64,000 nucleotides of DNA from an uncultured Lachnospiraceae bacterium (GCA_947164865.1 CAMUYA010000008.1:1-64000), one strand, 5' to 3'. Shown: positions 17,483-26,252, counted from the stretch's first letter. Numbers and translations are program-made. Notes: generated by a model from the letters alone, not told the origin.

Positions 17483-18280
17483 TTAGATGACATGCTTTTC
17501 AGCAAGTTTGCCTACAATGTATGAAACTGCTTCTTCGGGTGAATCGGGAGTAACCTTTTCTCCTGCACCTTTACGAACCTTATCGGAAGCCTTTGCGATC
17601 TTGGTAGGTGATCCGTTAAGTCCGATATTTCCGTCCTCTACGTCTACAAGATCTGCTCTTCCCATAGTGGTGATCTCTGCTTCGCATGCATCGAATATTC
17701 CGCCGGGAGTCATGTAACGGGGCTCGTTGAGCTCTGCAAGTGCAGTGATGAGGCAAGGCATCTGAGCCTCAAGAACATGGTATCTGTCATCATACTGACG
17801 CTGAACGATAACCTTGTCGCCTTCAACCTTGATATCCTGAGCGTAAGAGATTACGGGATATCCGAGATGCTCTGCGATCTGAGGTCCAACCTGTGCGGTA
17901 TCGCCGTCGATAGCCTGACGTCCGGTGATGATAAGATCGTATTTATCTGTCTGCTGAAGCTTTCTGATGGCACCTGCGATAGTGGTTGAGGTTGCCCAGG
18001 TATCTGCTCCGCCGAGTACTCTGTCTGTTACGAGAACTGCCTTGTCTGCTCCCATTGCAAGTGCCTCGCGGAGAACATCTGCTGCCTTGGGAAGTCCCAT
18101 GGTGATAACGGTAACTTCTGCACCGTACTGATCTTTCAAACGAAGTGCTGCCTCAAGACCTGCTTTGTCATCGGGGTTCATGATGGCAAGCATCGCTGCT
18201 CTGTCAAGAGTTCCATCGGGATTAAACTTTACGCCACCCTTTGTATCAGGAACCTGTTTAATACAAACGATTATTTTCAT
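17483..18280 (-). CDS. etfB: Electron transfer flavoprotein beta subunit
   Basis: 265 residues, normal for EtfB. The sequence MKIIVCIKQVPDT opens it, with VTVITMGLPKAADVLREALAMGADKAVLVTDR and the GRQAIDGDTAQVGPQIAEHLGYP signature after it. In bifurcating Etf proteins this subunit carries the second FAD where NADH is oxidised, and its clustering with bcd and the other butyrate genes argues for the bifurcating type. It is separated from bcd by an unusual palindromic spacer (18330-18432). Confidence 0.97.
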   Translation of the reverse strand: MKIIVCIKQVPDTKGGVKFNPDGTLDRAAMLAIMNPDDKAGLEAALRLKDQYGAEVTVITMGLPKAADVLREALAMGADKAVLVTDRVLGGADTWATSTTIAGAIRKLQQTDKYDLIITGRQAIDGDTAQVGPQIAEHLGYPVISYAQDIKVEGDKVIVQRQYDDRYHVLEAQMPCLITALAELNEPRYMTPGGIFDACEAEITTMGRADLVDVEDGNIGLNGSPTKIAKASDKVRKGAGEKVTPDSPEEAVSYIVGKLAEKHVI

Positions 18281-18329
18281 TGTATATTTACTCCTTTATT
18301 ATTTTACATTCTATAACGTAAGCACCACT

Positions 18330-18432
18330 CGAGACCTACGGTCTCTCGTTCGCGCAGCTGCGCTGCACATTCACAGATCGATGAATTCGTCTTCTTACCT
18401 GCAAGCAGGACGTCGACTCATTCATTGATCTG
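18330..18432 (-). repeat. Palindromic intergenic element between bcd and etfB
   Basis: About 100 bases hold four nested or adjacent palindromes: GAGACC-TAC-GGTCTC (18331-18345), GCGCAGCTGCGC (18352-18363), a 13-base arm pair CAGATCGATGAAT/ATTCATTGATCTG (18374-18386 and 18420-18432) and, inside that pair, CCTGCAAGCAGG (18398-18409). It breaks an otherwise tight operon. It resembles a REP or MITE-type dispersed unit or an RNA-processing structure. There is no T tract, so it is not a plain terminator. Confidence 0.65.
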
Positions 18433-18438
18433 TTTTGC

Positions 18439-19605
18439 TTACTTAAGCAGATTCGCGGAGATGACCATTCTCTGAACCTCGCTGGTTCCCTCGTAGATCT
18501 CGGTGATCTTTGCATCACGCATCATACGCTCGATCTCATACTCTCTGATGTAGCCGTATCCGCCATGGAGCTGTACAGCCTTGGTGGTAACTTCCATTGC
18601 TACCTCAGCGGCATAGAGCTTAGCCTGAGCTGCTTCTACAGAGTAAGAAACCTTAGGATTCTTCTGATACTCGGCCTTCTTCATTGCAGCCTTATAAACA
18701 AGGAGCTTGGCAGCTTCTACCTTTGTAGCCATGTCAGCGAGCTGGAACTGAGTGTTCTGGAATGCGCTGATGGACTTGCCGAACTGCTTTCTTTCCTTGG
18801 TGTATTCGATGGTTCTCTCAAGAGCGCCTTCTGCGATTCCGAGAGCCTGAGCAGCGATTCCGATACGTCCGCCGTCAAGAGTGTGCATCGCGATATTGAA
18901 GCCCTTGCCCTGCTGTCCGAGGAGATTCTCCTTGGGGATGCGGCAATCGGTGAAGATGAGCTCGTAAGTGGATGATCCGCGGATACCCATCTTATTCTCC
19001 TTGGTACCGAAGGTGAATCCGGGAGTGCCCTTTTCTACGATAAATGCAGAGATCTCTTTGAGCATCTTGCCGCGCTTCTCAACCTTTCCGGTAACTGCGA
19101 TAACAACATAAATATCAGCTTCCTTACCATTGGTGATAAAGCACTTGGATCCGTTGAGTACCCACTCATCGCCGTCAAGTACAGCCTTTGTCTGCTGACC
19201 CTGCGCATCGGTACCTGCACCGGGCTCGGTAAGTCCGAATGCACCGATCTTCTTGCCTGAAGCAAGGTCGGGCAGGTATTTTGCCTTCTGCTCGGGTGTT
19301 CCGTATGTAAGGATGGGATCAACACAGAGAGATGTGTGTGCTGAAACAATAACGCCTGTGGTAGCACAAACCTTTGAAAGCTCCTCTACGCACATAACGT
19401 ATGTAAGAATGTCTGCGCCCTGTCCGCCGTACTCCTTGGGAACAGGAATTCCAAGAAAGCCGAATTTTGCCATCTTGTCAACGGTAGGTCTGGGAAATGC
19501 CTCGTTTTCATCTGTCTCGATCGCCAGAGGCTTAGCTTCTTTCTCAGCAAACTCTTTGAAGAGAGTCTGAGCCATTTCATGCTGCTTGCTAAGAGTAAAA
19601 TCCAT
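18439..19605 (-). CDS. bcd: Butyryl-CoA dehydrogenase (short-chain acyl-CoA dehydrogenase)
   Basis: 388 residues, full length. Acyl-CoA dehydrogenase signatures are in order: [16 protein letters not shown] (about 135-150), [54 protein letters not shown] and [11 protein letters not shown] near the C-terminus, whose Glu is the expected catalytic base. It reduces crotonyl-CoA to butyryl-CoA, receiving electrons from EtfAB. It is separated from hbd by 85 bases that carry a strong hairpin and from etfB by the palindromic element. Confidence 0.97.
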   Translation of the reverse strand: MDFTLSKQHEMAQTLFKEFAEKEAKPLAIETDENEAFPRPTVDKMAKFGFLGIPVPKEYGGQGADILTYVMCVEELSKVCATTGVIVSAHTSLCVDPILTYGTPEQKAKYLPDLASGKKIGAFGLTEPGAGTDAQGQQTKAVLDGDEWVLNGSKCFITNGKEADIYVVIAVTGKVEKRGKMLKEISAFIVEKGTPGFTFGTKENKMGIRGSSTYELIFTDCRIPKENLLGQQGKGFNIAMHTLDGGRIGIAAQALGIAEGALERTIEYTKERKQFGKSISAFQNTQFQLADMATKVEAAKLLVYKAAMKKAEYQKNPKVSYSVEAAQAKLYAAEVAMEVTTKAVQLHGGYGYIREYEIERMMRDAKITEIYEGTSEVQRMVISANLLK

Positions 19606-19644
19606 TATGTTTTTCCTCCGAAAATATGATTATTTACACACGAA

Positions 19645-19676
19645 GATGCAAAGCGCTGATAGAGGCACTTTGCATC
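19645..19676 (-). other. Intercistronic mRNA hairpin between hbd and bcd
   Basis: On the minus strand GATGCAAAGTGC and GCGCTTTGCATC form a 12-base stem with one G-T pair around an 8-base loop. There is no T tract, so it is more likely a processing or stability element that lets bcd-etfBA accumulate differently from thl-crt-hbd than a terminator. Confidence 0.65.
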
Positions 19677-19690
19677 TCCAATAGTTTCAA

Positions 19691-20569
19691 TTAAAGCTTA
19701 TCTACTGCAGTCTTGGTTCTGTCTGCGTTGTAAACATAGAAGCCCTTGCCGCTCTTGCATCCAAGGTTTCCGCCGCGTACCATCTTGCGAAGAAGAGGGC
19801 ATGCGCGATACTTGGAATCGCCGGTCTCCTTGTAGAGAACGTCCATGATAGCAAGGCAGATATCAAGTCCTACAAAATCGCCCAGCTCAAGGGGTCCCAT
19901 GGGATGATTTGCGCCAAGCTTCATTGCGCTGTCGATTCCCTCGATATCGGATACACCTTCCATCTTGATGAAAGCTGCTTCGTTGATCATGGGGATAAGG
20001 ATACGGTTAACAACGAATCCTGCTGCCTCGTTAACCTGTACGGGCTCCTTGCCGATCTCCTTGGAGATCTCGATGATCCTGTCAACGGTAGCCTGAGGAG
20101 TGTTAACACCTGCGATAACCTCAACGAGCTTCATTCTGTCAGCAGGGTTGAAGAAGTGCATTCCGATCATAGGACGGGTAAGTCCGTTGCCGATCTCGGT
20201 GATTGAAAGACTTGATGTATTTGAAGCAAATACACAAGACTCTTTGCAGATCTTGTCGAGCTCTGAGAAAGTGGTCTTCTTAACCTGCATATCCTCAAAT
20301 GCAGCCTCTACGATGAGGTCACAGTCAGCACAGAGATCCTCCTTGAGACCGGGAGTGATCCTTGCAAGGACAGCATCAACGTTCTCCTGAGTCATTTTTC
20401 CTTTTTCAACAAGCTTTGCATAACCTTTTGCAATCTTGTCTTTTCCGCCTTCAGCCCACTCCTGCTTGATATCGCAGAGTGCAACTTCATAGCCGTCAAC
20501 CAGTGCGAATGCCTTAGCAATTCCCTGGCCCATTGTTCCGGCACCAATAACGCCTACTTTCATGTTCAT
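19691..20569 (-). CDS. hbd: 3-hydroxybutyryl-CoA dehydrogenase
   Basis: 292 residues. The N-terminal NAD(P) site is GVIGAGTMGQGIAKAF. The catalytic His lies in GMHFFNPA, and the helical dimerisation domain holds VNRILIPMINEAA, GANHPMGPLELGDFVGLD and GNLGCKSGKGFYVY. It converts acetoacetyl-CoA to 3-hydroxybutyryl-CoA. Start 30 bases after the crt stop codon, with GGAGGAATG spacing. Confidence 0.97.
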   Translation of the reverse strand: MNMKVGVIGAGTMGQGIAKAFALVDGYEVALCDIKQEWAEGGKDKIAKGYAKLVEKGKMTQENVDAVLARITPGLKEDLCADCDLIVEAAFEDMQVKKTTFSELDKICKESCVFASNTSSLSITEIGNGLTRPMIGMHFFNPADRMKLVEVIAGVNTPQATVDRIIEISKEIGKEPVQVNEAAGFVVNRILIPMINEAAFIKMEGVSDIEGIDSAMKLGANHPMGPLELGDFVGLDICLAIMDVLYKETGDSKYRACPLLRKMVRGGNLGCKSGKGFYVYNADRTKTAVDKL

Positions 20570-20599
20570 TCCTCCATAATGTGAAATAATAAAATTGAT

Positions 20600-21430
20600 T
20601 TACTTATTCTGGAAAGGTACGACTTTAAGCTTCTTCTCTTTATCCTTCTCAAGGAAGTTGCCCATGCCGGCCTTCTGATCTTCTGTCTCGAAGCAGTCAC
20701 CGAAAAGCTTCTCCTCGATAACGATAGCTTTGTCCATATCTACCTGAAGGCCTTCATTTATAGCCTTCTTACAATTGCGGACCGCGATGGGTGCGTTCTG
20801 AGCGATGGTGGTTGCCATCTTCTCCGCTGCAGCAATGAGATTGTCCTTAGCGGATGCGGTAACATTTCCTGCCTCATCAACGGTAGCTGCGATAACATCA
20901 TTAACAAGTCCGATGCGGTATGCCTCGGGAGCCTTGATGTTTCTTGCAGTGTAGATAAGCTGCTTGGCCATTCCGGCACCTACAAGTCTTGCCAGACGCT
21001 GAGTTCCGCCGAATCCGGGAGTGATTCCCAGGCCAACCTCAGGCTGACCGAACATAGCATTTTCGGAACAGATACGGATATCGCAGCTCATTGCGATCTC
21101 GCATCCTCCGCCCAGTGCAAAGCCGTTAACGGCGGCAATAACGGGAATGGGGAAAGTCTCGAGCTTTCTGAACACATCATTTCCCTTCTTGCCGAAAGCT
21201 TCGCCCTCAGCCTTGGTAAGAGTGCTCATCTCTCCGATATCAGCGCCTGCAACAAAGCTCTTCTCGCCTGCGCCGGTAAGGATAAGACATCTTACCTCAT
21301 CAAGATTTACATTATCAAGAGTGGCATTAAGCTCATCAAGAACCTGTGAATTAAGAGCGTTGAGAGCCTTCTCCCTGTTAATTGTGATAGTAGCGATACT
21401 ACCTTTCTGTTCGTAAAGAATATATTCCAT
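20600..21430 (-). CDS. crt: Crotonase (3-hydroxybutyryl-CoA dehydratase)
   Basis: 276 residues. Enoyl-CoA hydratase features are visible: the oxyanion-hole segments SFVAGADIGEM and ALGGGCEIAMSCDIR, and two catalytic Glu positions in FGQPEVGLGITPGFGGTQRL. It dehydrates 3-hydroxybutyryl-CoA to crotonyl-CoA. The first residues (MEYILYEQKGSIATITINRE) are typical. It lies 12 bases after thl. Confidence 0.96.
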   Translation of the reverse strand: MEYILYEQKGSIATITINREKALNALNSQVLDELNATLDNVNLDEVRCLILTGAGEKSFVAGADIGEMSTLTKAEGEAFGKKGNDVFRKLETFPIPVIAAVNGFALGGGCEIAMSCDIRICSENAMFGQPEVGLGITPGFGGTQRLARLVGAGMAKQLIYTARNIKAPEAYRIGLVNDVIAATVDEAGNVTASAKDNLIAAAEKMATTIAQNAPIAVRNCKKAINEGLQVDMDKAIVIEEKLFGDCFETEDQKAGMGNFLEKDKEKKLKVVPFQNK

Positions 21431-21442
21431 GTTTATCTCCTA

Positions 21443-22642
21443 TCAGTCTTCGATCTTAACGATAGTAGCGCATCCCATTCCACCGCCGATGCAAAGAGTA
21501 GCCAGACCAGTCTTAGCTCCCTTAGCCTGCATCTCGTGAAGAAGTGTTACAAGGATACGTGCTCCGGATGCTCCTACGGGATGTCCGAGAGCGATAGCTC
21601 CTCCGTTGGGATTGAGCTGCTTGTCAACGTCGATTCCAAGATCCTTTCCGACTGCTACAGACTGTGCTGCAAATGCCTCGTTAGCCTCGATGATATCGAA
21701 GTCCTCGATCTTCATGCCGGCTTTAGCCATAACCTTCCTGGTTGCTGCAACAGGGCCGATACCCATTACTTCGGGGCGAACACCTGCAAGAGCTCCTGCT
21801 ACGAAGGTAGCCATGGGCTTAACCCCGAGCTCCTTAGCCTTCTCTTCGCTCATAACAACGATTGCAGCCGCACCGTCGTTGATTCCTGAAGCGTTACCTG
21901 CCGTAACTACTCCGTCGGGATTTAAGGGACGAAGCTTTGCAAGACCTTCGATGGTAGATCCCGGTCTGGGGCCTTCGTCTGTATCAAATACTACTGTCTC
22001 TTTCTTTTTCTTGATCTCTACGGGAACGATCTCTTTCTTGAAAGCGCCGCTCTCGATAGCAGCACATGCCTTCTGCTGTGACTTTAATGCAAACTCGTCA
22101 AGCTCTTCTCTGGTAAGTCCCCACTCCTTGGCAACATTGTCTGCGGTGGTGATCATGTGATAATCGTTGAATGCATCCCAAAGAGCATCCTTTACCATGG
22201 TATCAACAAGAGCGCCCTGGCTCTGGCTGGGCCATGTCATTCTGTATCCGTAACGTCCCTGAGGAAGTGCGAAAGGAGCCATGGACATGTTCTCCATACC
22301 GCCTGCAACAACGATGTCGGCATCGCCTGCCATGATCATCTGTGCAGCCTGGTTAACGCAGTTAAGACCTGATCCGCACACAACGTTAATGGTAACGGCG
22401 GGAACTTCGATGGGAAGACCGGCCTTGATGGAAGCCTGACGTGCTACGTTCTGTCCCTGGCCTGCCTGGATAACGCAGCCCATGTAAACCTGATCAACCT
22501 TGTCAGGCGCAACACCTGCACGGTTTAATGCCTCCTTGATAACTATTGCACCCAGATCAGCAGCGGGTGTAGTGGAAAGTGAACCGCCCATAGTACCGAT
22601 AGCGGTACGACAAGCGCCGGCTAAAACTACTTTTCTTGCCAT
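21443..22642 (-). CDS. thl: Acetyl-CoA acetyltransferase (thiolase)
   Basis: 399 residues. The nucleophile Cys89 lies in NVVCGSGLN; the catalytic His is in [11 protein letters not shown] and the second Cys in CIGGGMGC. Residues are in the order and spacing of a biosynthetic thiolase. It condenses two acetyl-CoA to acetoacetyl-CoA, the entry step to butyrate. First gene of the operon with GGAGG before the ATG and a strong promoter 75-100 bases upstream. No butyrate kinase or CoA-transferase is in this window. Confidence 0.97.
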   Translation of the reverse strand: MARKVVLAGACRTAIGTMGGSLSTTPAADLGAIVIKEALNRAGVAPDKVDQVYMGCVIQAGQGQNVARQASIKAGLPIEVPAVTINVVCGSGLNCVNQAAQMIMAGDADIVVAGGMENMSMAPFALPQGRYGYRMTWPSQSQGALVDTMVKDALWDAFNDYHMITTADNVAKEWGLTREELDEFALKSQQKACAAIESGAFKKEIVPVEIKKKKETVVFDTDEGPRPGSTIEGLAKLRPLNPDGVVTAGNASGINDGAAAIVVMSEEKAKELGVKPMATFVAGALAGVRPEVMGIGPVAATRKVMAKAGMKIEDFDIIEANEAFAAQSVAVGKDLGIDVDKQLNPNGGAIALGHPVGASGARILVTLLHEMQAKGAKTGLATLCIGGGMGCATIVKIED

Positions 22643-22686
22643 TTAGAAGTCCTCCGTTTCGTATAAAAAAAGTTTGTTTGATGTGA

Positions 22687-22704
22687 TTGTTATTTTTTTC
22701 ACAC
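22687..22704 (-). promoter_or_regulatory. Candidate Rex operator in the thl leader
   Basis: Read on the minus strand it is GTGTGA-AAAAAA-TAACAA. The right half matches the Rex half-site TAACAA fully and the left half matches TTGTTA at four of six positions. It lies about 5-22 bases after the predicted transcription start, a good place for a repressor. Rex control of butyrate genes is known in clostridia; its use here is inference. Confidence 0.45.
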
Positions 22705-22715
22705 ACTATGGCATA

Positions 22716-22744
22716 ATTTTATCATAGAAAGCCTATAATTGCAA
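22716..22744 (-). promoter_or_regulatory. Sigma-A promoter of the butyrate operon
   Basis: TTGCAA (-35, 22739-22744) and TAAAAT (-10, 22716-22721) on the minus strand are spaced by exactly 17 bases. The leader to thl is about 65 bases. The strength fits a central catabolic operon. Confidence 0.78.
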
Positions 22745-22798
22745 CGATAAATAGCCTTCTAACGTCTCAAATTTTGCTATTTTTCACATCCGGTTGAC

Positions 22799-22832
22799 AT
22801 AAAAAGGAGTGCGGCCATTTACCGCACTCCTT
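22799..22832 (-). terminator. Terminator of the hibernation factor gene
   Basis: The minus-strand stem GGAGTGCGG/CCGCACTCC, extendable by A-T pairs, is followed by TTTTTA. It lies 24 bases past the stop codon. Confidence 0.85.
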
Positions 22833-22855
22833 CGCTTTACCATTATTCTGTTTTA

Positions 22856-23392
22856 TCAGATTTCCGGTTCTATAAGTCCGTAGGTGTCGCCCTTTCTCTT
22901 GTATACCACGTTAACCTGGTCTGTTTCGGCGTTGATAAATACATAGAAATTATGCCCCAACAGCTCCATCTGCACGCATGCATCTTCGGGATACATAGGT
23001 TTGATCTCGAATTTCTTGGAACGAATGATCTTAATCTCTTCATCATCTGCGTAATCGTTCTCAACATACATCTTGGAGAAGGATACAGCATCCTGCTGCT
23101 TCTCTATGATCTTATTCTTATACTTTTTGAGCTGACGCTCGATGATTTCTTCGACAAGATCAATGGATACGTACATATCGCTTGAAACCTGTTCCGAACG
23201 TATAATGCTTCCCTTAACGGGGATCGTAACCTCTATTTTCTGGCGCTCCTTCTCGACGCTTAAGGCTACGTGAATCTCTGTGTCTTCGTTGAAGTATTTC
23301 TCAAGTTTTCCAAGCTTGTCTTCAACTGCGCTTTTAAGTCCGGGCGTAACTTCGATGTTTCTGCCGATAATCACGAATTTCATAGGCTTCAC
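22856..23392 (-). CDS. hpf: Long-form ribosome hibernation promoting factor
   Basis: 178 residues. The N-terminal S30AE/RaiA domain (about 1-100) opens with FVIIGRNIEVTPGLKSAVEDKLGKLEKYF. The C-terminal domain (about 120-178) has VIRSKKFEIKPMYPEDACVQMELLGHNFYVF, which in long HPFs drives 100S ribosome dimer formation. It acts on ribosomes in stationary phase or stress. It is a single-gene unit with its own promoter and terminator, and its leader carries a small GC hairpin (23403-23420). Confidence 0.96.
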   Translation of the reverse strand: MKPMKFVIIGRNIEVTPGLKSAVEDKLGKLEKYFNEDTEIHVALSVEKERQKIEVTIPVKGSIIRSEQVSSDMYVSIDLVEEIIERQLKKYKNKIIEKQQDAVSFSKMYVENDYADDEEIKIIRSKKFEIKPMYPEDACVQMELLGHNFYVFINAETDQVNVVYKRKGDTYGLIEPEI

Positions 23393-23446
23393 CCACTCAT
23401 CCGCCCCGGAAGGCGGATACCTTTCTCATTGAATTTTGTCATTACT

Positions 23447-23475
23447 ATAGTAGCACAATTGAGGCTGTTGTTCAA
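23447..23475 (-). promoter_or_regulatory. Promoter of hpf
   Basis: TTGAAC, 17 bases, TACTAT on the minus strand. It is overlapped by an inverted CAATTG pair (CAATTGAACAACAG..CAATTG), a possible operator. Confidence 0.65.
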
Positions 23476-23526
23476 TTGTTTTCTGACATCTTTAGAAAAT
23501 GTTAATATTTTTGCCACAATCACTGT

Positions 23527-23949
23527 TCAGGAGCGCATATCCTTGCTCCACATCCTGGAAGCTTCCACATTATTGTTGTTAACATAGAGGCCTTTCCTGG
23601 AAACCTTTTCCTCACCGTTATCCTGTTCGGCTTTAAGCATTCCTTCGGTGACATTAAACCTTCCGTCGGTTATCATCCTGTTGATCTTGTGACGCGGCAC
23701 TCCGGTGGCTCTTTCGATCTGGACCACATTGGAACCGGGGAATTTCTCAAGATATGCTCTGACAACGCCATATGCATCGTACTCCACATGGCCGCAGTCA
23801 GGACAGACGTACTCCCCGAGCCCGGAATAGTCAAGAAGTGCGCCGCATAGCCTGCACAGAGTAGGCTTGCTCTCACCGTTTTGGGTTACCAGAGATTCCA
23901 GATCTATCTCATGCGCATCCTCGTTTTTAGGCATTTTTTCATTATTCAT
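23527..23949 (-). CDS. Zinc-ribbon protein with a MerR/YvyF-like helical domain
   Basis: 140 residues from the ATG at 23949 behind GGGAGG. A disordered acidic N-terminus precedes a zinc ribbon (CRLCGALLDYSG...CPDCG, about residues 40-62) and a helical region (about 66-110: VVRAYLEKFPGSNVVQIERATGVPRHKINRMITDGRF). The latter resembles the C-terminal part of the flagellar-operon protein YvyF and looks DNA-binding. No flagellar gene is nearby. Its role is unknown. It follows the lipoprotein gene by 70 bases and may be cotranscribed with it. Confidence 0.72.
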   Translation of the reverse strand: MNNEKMPKNEDAHEIDLESLVTQNGESKPTLCRLCGALLDYSGLGEYVCPDCGHVEYDAYGVVRAYLEKFPGSNVVQIERATGVPRHKINRMITDGRFNVTEGMLKAEQDNGEEKVSRKGLYVNNNNVEASRMWSKDMRS

Positions 23950-24019
23950 CAAAACCTCCCTGAAAGCACCGCTCCGGATGATCTTGTTCCGTAATAAGCA
24001 TTTTATTCCCTGTCGTGTT

Positions 24020-24526
24020 TTAGTCACTTTCGATGGGGTCAACCGAATCGATCTTTGTGAACTCGTTATTCTCCTCATCGAGAAGTATTCCCTCGATATC
24101 GGTATCTGCCTTTAGGGCATAAGTGAATACTTTCACGTTATCCTCAAGATATAGTGTGACTGTATCTCCTGATACTTCATAACTGCCGGTTCCGCCTTCG
24201 CCTCCGTCAGCGTCCCATCTTACGGATCCGTCCGATCCGAAGTAGTATGTGTAATAGAACGGGCCCACTTCTCCCTGCCAGCTTCCGATGATGGTCTCTT
24301 CAAGGTCACTAACCGTTTCATCCTCTTCGACCTCTCCGAACCACTCCGGCGGACCGTATACGTCCTCATTGTAATTCTCACTGGGATCAACGTCTCCGAA
24401 CCACTCCGGCGGTCCGTATACTGTTGTGGGCTCATTGCTGCCCGGAAGCATTCCGCAGCCTGCGGTTGCAAATACTGTTGTAGCGGCGAGCCCTATCATG
24501 GCTGCCTTTTTGGGATCAACTTTCAT
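24020..24526 (-). CDS. Putative lipoprotein with tandem YGPPEWF repeats
   Basis: 168 residues. An N-terminal hydrophobic segment ends in a weak lipobox around Cys24 (FATAGC). Two copies of VYGPPEWFG(D/E)V follow at about residues 36-67, nearly identical also in DNA. The C-terminal 90 residues look like a small beta-barrel (GSWQGEVGPFYYTYYFGSDGSVRWDADGG), similar to lipocalin-like domains of unknown role. The only Shine-Dalgarno (GGAG) is 13 bases before this ATG, which is far. I do not recognise the repeat. Confidence 0.72.
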   Translation of the reverse strand: MKVDPKKAAMIGLAATTVFATAGCGMLPGSNEPTTVYGPPEWFGDVDPSENYNEDVYGPPEWFGEVEEDETVSDLEETIIGSWQGEVGPFYYTYYFGSDGSVRWDADGGEGGTGSYEVSGDTVTLYLEDNVKVFTYALKADTDIEGILLDEENNEFTKIDSVDPIESD

Positions 24527-24569
24527 AAAGAATCATGCTCTCCTTTTCGATCAACACATCGCGGCCGGA

Positions 24570-24962
24570 TCAGAACTTCACCGTTCTGGGTGCGGATGTG
24601 AATGAATAAAACGTTGCTGTGGCATCCTTGAAATACAGCACTTCGGTATTTCCGTCATCCTCTTTGTACATACCCTGAAGTGAGGGATAGGCTTCGAGCA
24701 TGGCGCGACGCGCCTCAACACGGTCGTCCTCTATGAGCTCGCCGGATATTCTTATCCACTCTCCGTCCTTAAATGCACACACCTCAGCCTTAGGATTGGC
24801 ATGAAGCTGCTTTGATACATCCTTGACCTTTCCGGTCTGGATATAGAGCTTACCCTCGAATACATTTGCTGTGCCGAAAGGCCTTACTCTGGGCTGATCC
24901 CCGTCAACCGTTGCCAGATAATAAGTTCCTGCTTCTTTTAAAAACTTTACTACAGATTCCAT
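24570..24962 (-). CDS. Pyridoxamine 5'-phosphate oxidase-fold flavin protein
   Basis: 130 residues from the ATG at 24962 behind GGGAGG; an upstream in-frame ATG at 25013 lacks a ribosome site. The split-barrel family shows in YYLATVDGDQPRVRPFGTANVFEGKLYIQTGKVKDVSKQL and the later GEWIRISGELI. Members bind FMN or F420 and some are reductases; the substrate cannot be read here. It is first of three minus-strand genes (then the lipoprotein and the zinc-ribbon protein). Confidence 0.88.
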   Translation of the reverse strand: MESVVKFLKEAGTYYLATVDGDQPRVRPFGTANVFEGKLYIQTGKVKDVSKQLHANPKAEVCAFKDGEWIRISGELIEDDRVEARRAMLEAYPSLQGMYKEDDGNTEVLYFKDATATFYSFTSAPRTVKF

Positions 24963-25046
24963 ATAATACCTCCCTTTAATGTATAAAACCATAAAGTCTA
25001 TTACATTATACATCTTATTAAGAATTTAGAAAAGACAAGAAGACAA

Positions 25047-25075
25047 ATGACAATTATTATCGTTTGTGCTACACT
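25047..25075 (+). promoter_or_regulatory. Promoter of the AEC permease gene
   Basis: ATGACA, 17 bases, TACACT on the plus strand, about 40 bases before the start codon. Confidence 0.55.
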
Positions 25076-25115
25076 ACATTGCGTACTGAAAAAGATATAA
25101 AAGAAAGGCTTCAAA

Positions 25116-26057
25116 ATGAGCTTACCGGTTATCCTGCAACAAATGGGCGTAATATTTATACTTGTGGCCATCGGATTCATTCTCCACAAAAAGGGGATCA
25201 TCGACGGAGCTTCTTCAAAAAAGCTGTCCGCCATAGTGGTTGATGTGTGCAATCCCGCACTTATCATGGCCTCAATACTGTCAGGAAACATCACTGCCAC
25301 CCACAGGGATCTGTTTATAGCAGCGGGGCTGGGTGCGGCGTTTTACGTATTTCTGGTTGCACTCGGCTTTTTGATACCGCTTATTCTTCGCGTAAAGCCG
25401 GATAAGCGTAAGTTCTACAATCTGATGACAGTGTATACCAACACCGGATTCCTTGGGATTCCCGTTGCCAAAGCCGTGCTTCCGCCGAATGCGCTGATCT
25501 ATATCATAGTTATAAATATCTTCTACAGCCTGCTGTTCTACACTCACGGGCTGATGATACTGGGAAAGGGCAACGGTCAGGAGTCTTCCGACAGGCACCC
25601 CATCCTTAAGGTTTTCAATATCGGAACTGTAATGGCTGTGCTTAGCCTGGTTGTTTTCTGGTTTAATTTAAGGCTTCCGCCAATACTTGCTAACACCGTT
25701 GAATATGTCGGGAATGCCACGATCTTCCTCTCCATGGCGCTACTTGGAACAATTATCGCAAGATCGAACTTTATCGAATCTGTCAAAGACTTCCGCATCT
25801 GGATCTATATCGTGATCAGGCTCATACTGATCCCGGTTGCCATAGTGTTTATAATGCGCGGATTATTGTTTGACAAAACGGCGATCCTGGCAATGTGCCT
25901 GATGGGTGCGGTTCCCGTAGGAAACCTGCCAATGATCCAGGCCGAAAAGATAGGTGAGGATACCACCACGCTCTCATCGGGAATAGCTGTCACCACGGTT
26001 ATATCCGGGGTGACCATAACGCTGCTTATATCGCTGTTTTCGGCCGTGCTAAAATAG
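25116..26057 (+). CDS. AEC family permease (auxin efflux carrier-like)
   Basis: 313 residues with about ten membrane helices in two five-helix halves. The family's conserved regions are present, including DVCNPALIMASIL, NTGFLGIPVAKAVL and, in the second half, MCLMGAVPVGNLPMIQAEKIGED. Bacterial members are thought to export or import organic acids or related anions; no substrate is evident. It is a single plus-strand gene between minus-strand units, with a terminator-like structure after it that probably serves the tRNA on the other strand. Confidence 0.93.
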   Translation: MSLPVILQQMGVIFILVAIGFILHKKGIIDGASSKKLSAIVVDVCNPALIMASILSGNITATHRDLFIAAGLGAAFYVFLVALGFLIPLILRVKPDKRKFYNLMTVYTNTGFLGIPVAKAVLPPNALIYIIVINIFYSLLFYTHGLMILGKGNGQESSDRHPILKVFNIGTVMAVLSLVVFWFNLRLPPILANTVEYVGNATIFLSMALLGTIIARSNFIESVKDFRIWIYIVIRLILIPVAIVFIMRGLLFDKTAILAMCLMGAVPVGNLPMIQAEKIGEDTTTLSSGIAVTTVISGVTITLLISLFSAVLK

Positions 26058-26096
26058 ACCCGAATGTTCTGTTCTTTTCGATATTCGATATGTAAC

Positions 26097-26150
26097 AAAA
26101 AAGCCCTTGGATCACCGCTGCCTTCCTGATACGGCGCAATGTTCCAAGGG
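26097..26150 (-). terminator. Terminator of tRNA-Gly
   Basis: The minus-strand stem CCCTTGGA/TCCAAGGG encloses a smaller inner GCGCCG-type stem and is followed by TTTTTT. It lies 18 bases past the tRNA 3' end. In the other direction it could also stop the AEC permease transcript. Confidence 0.75.
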
Positions 26151-26167
26151 TTTATAGTTTATAGCCG

Positions 26168-26238
26168 AGCAGGATACGGGAGTCGAACCCGCCTCTTCAG
26201 CTTGGGAAGCTAACATACTACCGATGTACTAATCCTGC
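26168..26238 (-). tRNA. tRNA-Gly(CCC)
   Basis: The acceptor stem GCAGGAT/ATCCTGC has discriminator U. The anticodon arm is TTAGC-TTCCCAA-GCTGA, giving anticodon CCC, and the T arm is GCGGG-TTCGACT-CCCGT. The gene is 71 nt and encodes no CCA. A flanking A-T pair extends the stem by one base, but the G1 start gives the normal glycine discriminator. Confidence 0.93.
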
Positions 26239-26252
26239 TAAACGACTATATT

